DNA from: PWND01 sp964601515
Lineage (GTDB): Bacteria > Bacteroidota > Bacteroidia > Bacteroidales > UBA7960
Reading direction: 5' to 3'
Assembly: GCA_964601515.1 (NCBI GenBank)
Contig: CAZRNU010000157.1
Coordinates: 1-6,754 of the forward strand
DNA: 6,754 bases
Below the pieces are notes generated by a model, which saw nothing but the letters and a program-made list of their open reading frames with translations, was not told where the DNA came from and ran no database searches. Positions 5,587-6,754 of the stretch are shown in pieces (position 1 is the stretch's first letter; each line of letters opens with the position of its first letter). A program made the translations under genes and the position numbers.

Positions 5587-6754
5587 ATGAATCTATTTCA
5601 GGCTGAAAAATTAAGTAAAGCATACGGCACTAAGGTTCTTTTTGAGAATATTAGCTTATCAATAAATATTGGTCATAAAACTGCTCTGATTGCCAGAAAT
5701 GGAACCGGTAAATCTACCTTGCTTAACATTATTGCCGGAGAAGATTCGCCCGATTCAGGAAAATGCTCATATAAAAACGATATCAAAATTGCATATCTTC
5801 CCCAAAATCCTCAATTTCATCCTGAAATGACTCTTGGGAAAGCACTTCTCGACTCCGATGATGAAGTAGCTCAAACAGTTTTTCAATATGAAATCCTGAT
5901 GGAAAAGTATTCCAATAATCCTGATAATAAGGATATTCAAAAATCTTTAGAAGTTGTTTCTGCAAAGATGGATGATATAGGGGCCTGGGATTTTGAAGCC
6001 AATATTAAACAGCTTGTTACTAAATTTAAAATAGGTAATCTTGATAGAAAAGCAGGTGAATTGTCCGGAGGGCAGACCAAAAGATTGGCATTGGCAAAAA
6101 TTCTTCTAAGAAATGCCGATTTTATTATAATGGACGAACCAACAAACCATCTCGATATTGATATGATTGAATGGCTTGAGGATTATCTTTCTAAAAAGAA
6201 GACAACATTGCTCATGGTTAGTCACGACAGGTATTTTATCGACAGTATTTGTAATGATATAATTGAACTTGAAAACGGAGAGTTATACAGGTATAATGGC
6301 AACTATTCTTACTTTCTTGAAAAAAAACTTGAAAGACAAACTGCTGAAGCCGCTCAGACCGACAAGGCTAAAAATTTGCTGAAAAAGGAATCGGAGTGGA
6401 TGAGAAAATCGCCTCCCGCCCGAACTACAAAATCAAAAGCACGAATTAGTGCATTTTATGATCTGGAAGAAAAAGCCTCAGTAACGTCAGAGAATGACCC
6501 AAATGAATTAATGATTCAGGCTGCTCGTCTTGGTAAAAAGATTCTTGAGTTGCAAAATGTTAGCAAATCATATGGTGAGTTGAAGGTTATTAATGACTTT
6601 TCTTACACTTTTAAAAGATTTGAAAAGGTTGGCGTAATAGGCCCAAACGGGACAGGGAAAACTACATTTCTAAATATTATTACCGGAATGCTGAAGGCTG
6701 ATTCAGGTAGCGTTGTTGCAGGTGAAACAATAAAGTTTGGATATTATAGGCAAG
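5587..6754 (+). CDS. uup: ABC-F family ATPase, Uup type (3' partial)
   Basis: The frame is open from the ATG at 5587 to the window end, giving 389 residues of a protein that is usually about 620-640 long. ABC-F proteins have two ATPase domains and no membrane segments. They act on the ribosome to relieve stalled or mis-set translation, and Uup is also linked to stability against transposon excision. Domain 1 has Walker A RNGTGKST at 37-44, signature LSGGQ at 159-163, Walker B FIIMDEPTNHLD at 179-190 and the H-loop SHDR at 212-215. The inter-domain linker follows (about 245-315). It contains WMRKSPPARTTKSKARI at 271-287, close to the Uup linker pattern, which favours Uup over EttA or an antibiotic-resistance ABC-F. 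Domain 2 begins at about 319, with Walker A GPNGTGKTT at 352-360. Its signature, Walker B and any C-terminal coiled coil lie outside the window. The start is supported by the MNLFQAEKLSKAYG opening directly before the first strand. No Shine-Dalgarno is present. Confidence 0.93.
   Translation, partial: MNLFQAEKLSKAYGTKVLFENISLSINIGHKTALIARNGTGKSTLLNIIAGEDSPDSGKCSYKNDIKIAYLPQNPQFHPEMTLGKALLDSDDEVAQTVFQYEILMEKYSNNPDNKDIQKSLEVVSAKMDDIGAWDFEANIKQLVTKFKIGNLDRKAGELSGGQTKRLALAKILLRNADFIIMDEPTNHLDIDMIEWLEDYLSKKKTTLLMVSHDRYFIDSICNDIIELENGELYRYNGNYSYFLEKKLERQTAEAAQTDKAKNLLKKESEWMRKSPPARTTKSKARISAFYDLEEKASVTSENDPNELMIQAARLGKKILELQNVSKSYGELKVINDFSYTFKRFEKVGVIGPNGTGKTTFLNIITGMLKADSGSVVAGETIKFGYYRQ

Noticed and set aside
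5783..5965. Minus-strand open frame of 60 codons
   Set aside because: It is antisense to domain 1 of the ABC-F gene, which is conserved and continuous on the + strand across this interval.

Overview
The window looks like a piece of a draft genome or metagenome-assembled genome from the Bacteroidota. It is AT-rich. The gene starts lack Shine-Dalgarno sequences and have A/T-rich leaders. The promoter-like -7 boxes fit the Bacteroidota consensus TAnnTTTG. The first gene belongs to the DUF5916 outer-membrane family, which is common in this phylum. The order or genus cannot be fixed from the sequence alone.

Layout, all on the + strand. (1) Bases 1-2531 hold a 5'-truncated gene for a surface protein with an N-terminal CBM9/DOMON-like domain and a DUF5916 beta-barrel. 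(2) Bases 2532-2855 are intergenic. They contain a scaffold gap of exactly 100 N (2543-2642), an exact 55-base duplication of the gap flanks that looks like an assembly artefact, a heptanucleotide tandem repeat (AGTCGNN) that starts on the last base of the stop codon, and a candidate promoter. (3) Bases 2856-5138 encode an ATP-dependent phosphoenolpyruvate carboxykinase (PckA) with all expected catalytic motifs. It continues in frame for about 210 residues beyond the normal PckA C-terminus, into a probable coiled coil and a domain I do not recognise. (4) Bases 5139-5313 carry a 13-bp-arm inverted repeat, a good TTG-N19-TAnnTTTG promoter and a perfect 14-bp palindrome. (5) Bases 5314-5505 encode a 63-residue cold-shock protein, followed by a strong intrinsic terminator. 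(6) From base 5587 to the window end lies a 3'-truncated ABC-F ATPase gene of the Uup type.

The genes do not look like one operon. pckA, csp and uup each have their own promoter candidate, and csp has its own terminator. PckA links oxaloacetate and phosphoenolpyruvate in central carbon metabolism. The cold-shock protein and the ABC-F protein act on RNA and on ribosomes. The most unusual item is the C-terminal extension of PckA. The heptamer repeat and the paired symmetric elements around the csp promoter come next. I see no mobile element, CRISPR array, tRNA, rRNA or defence system in the window.
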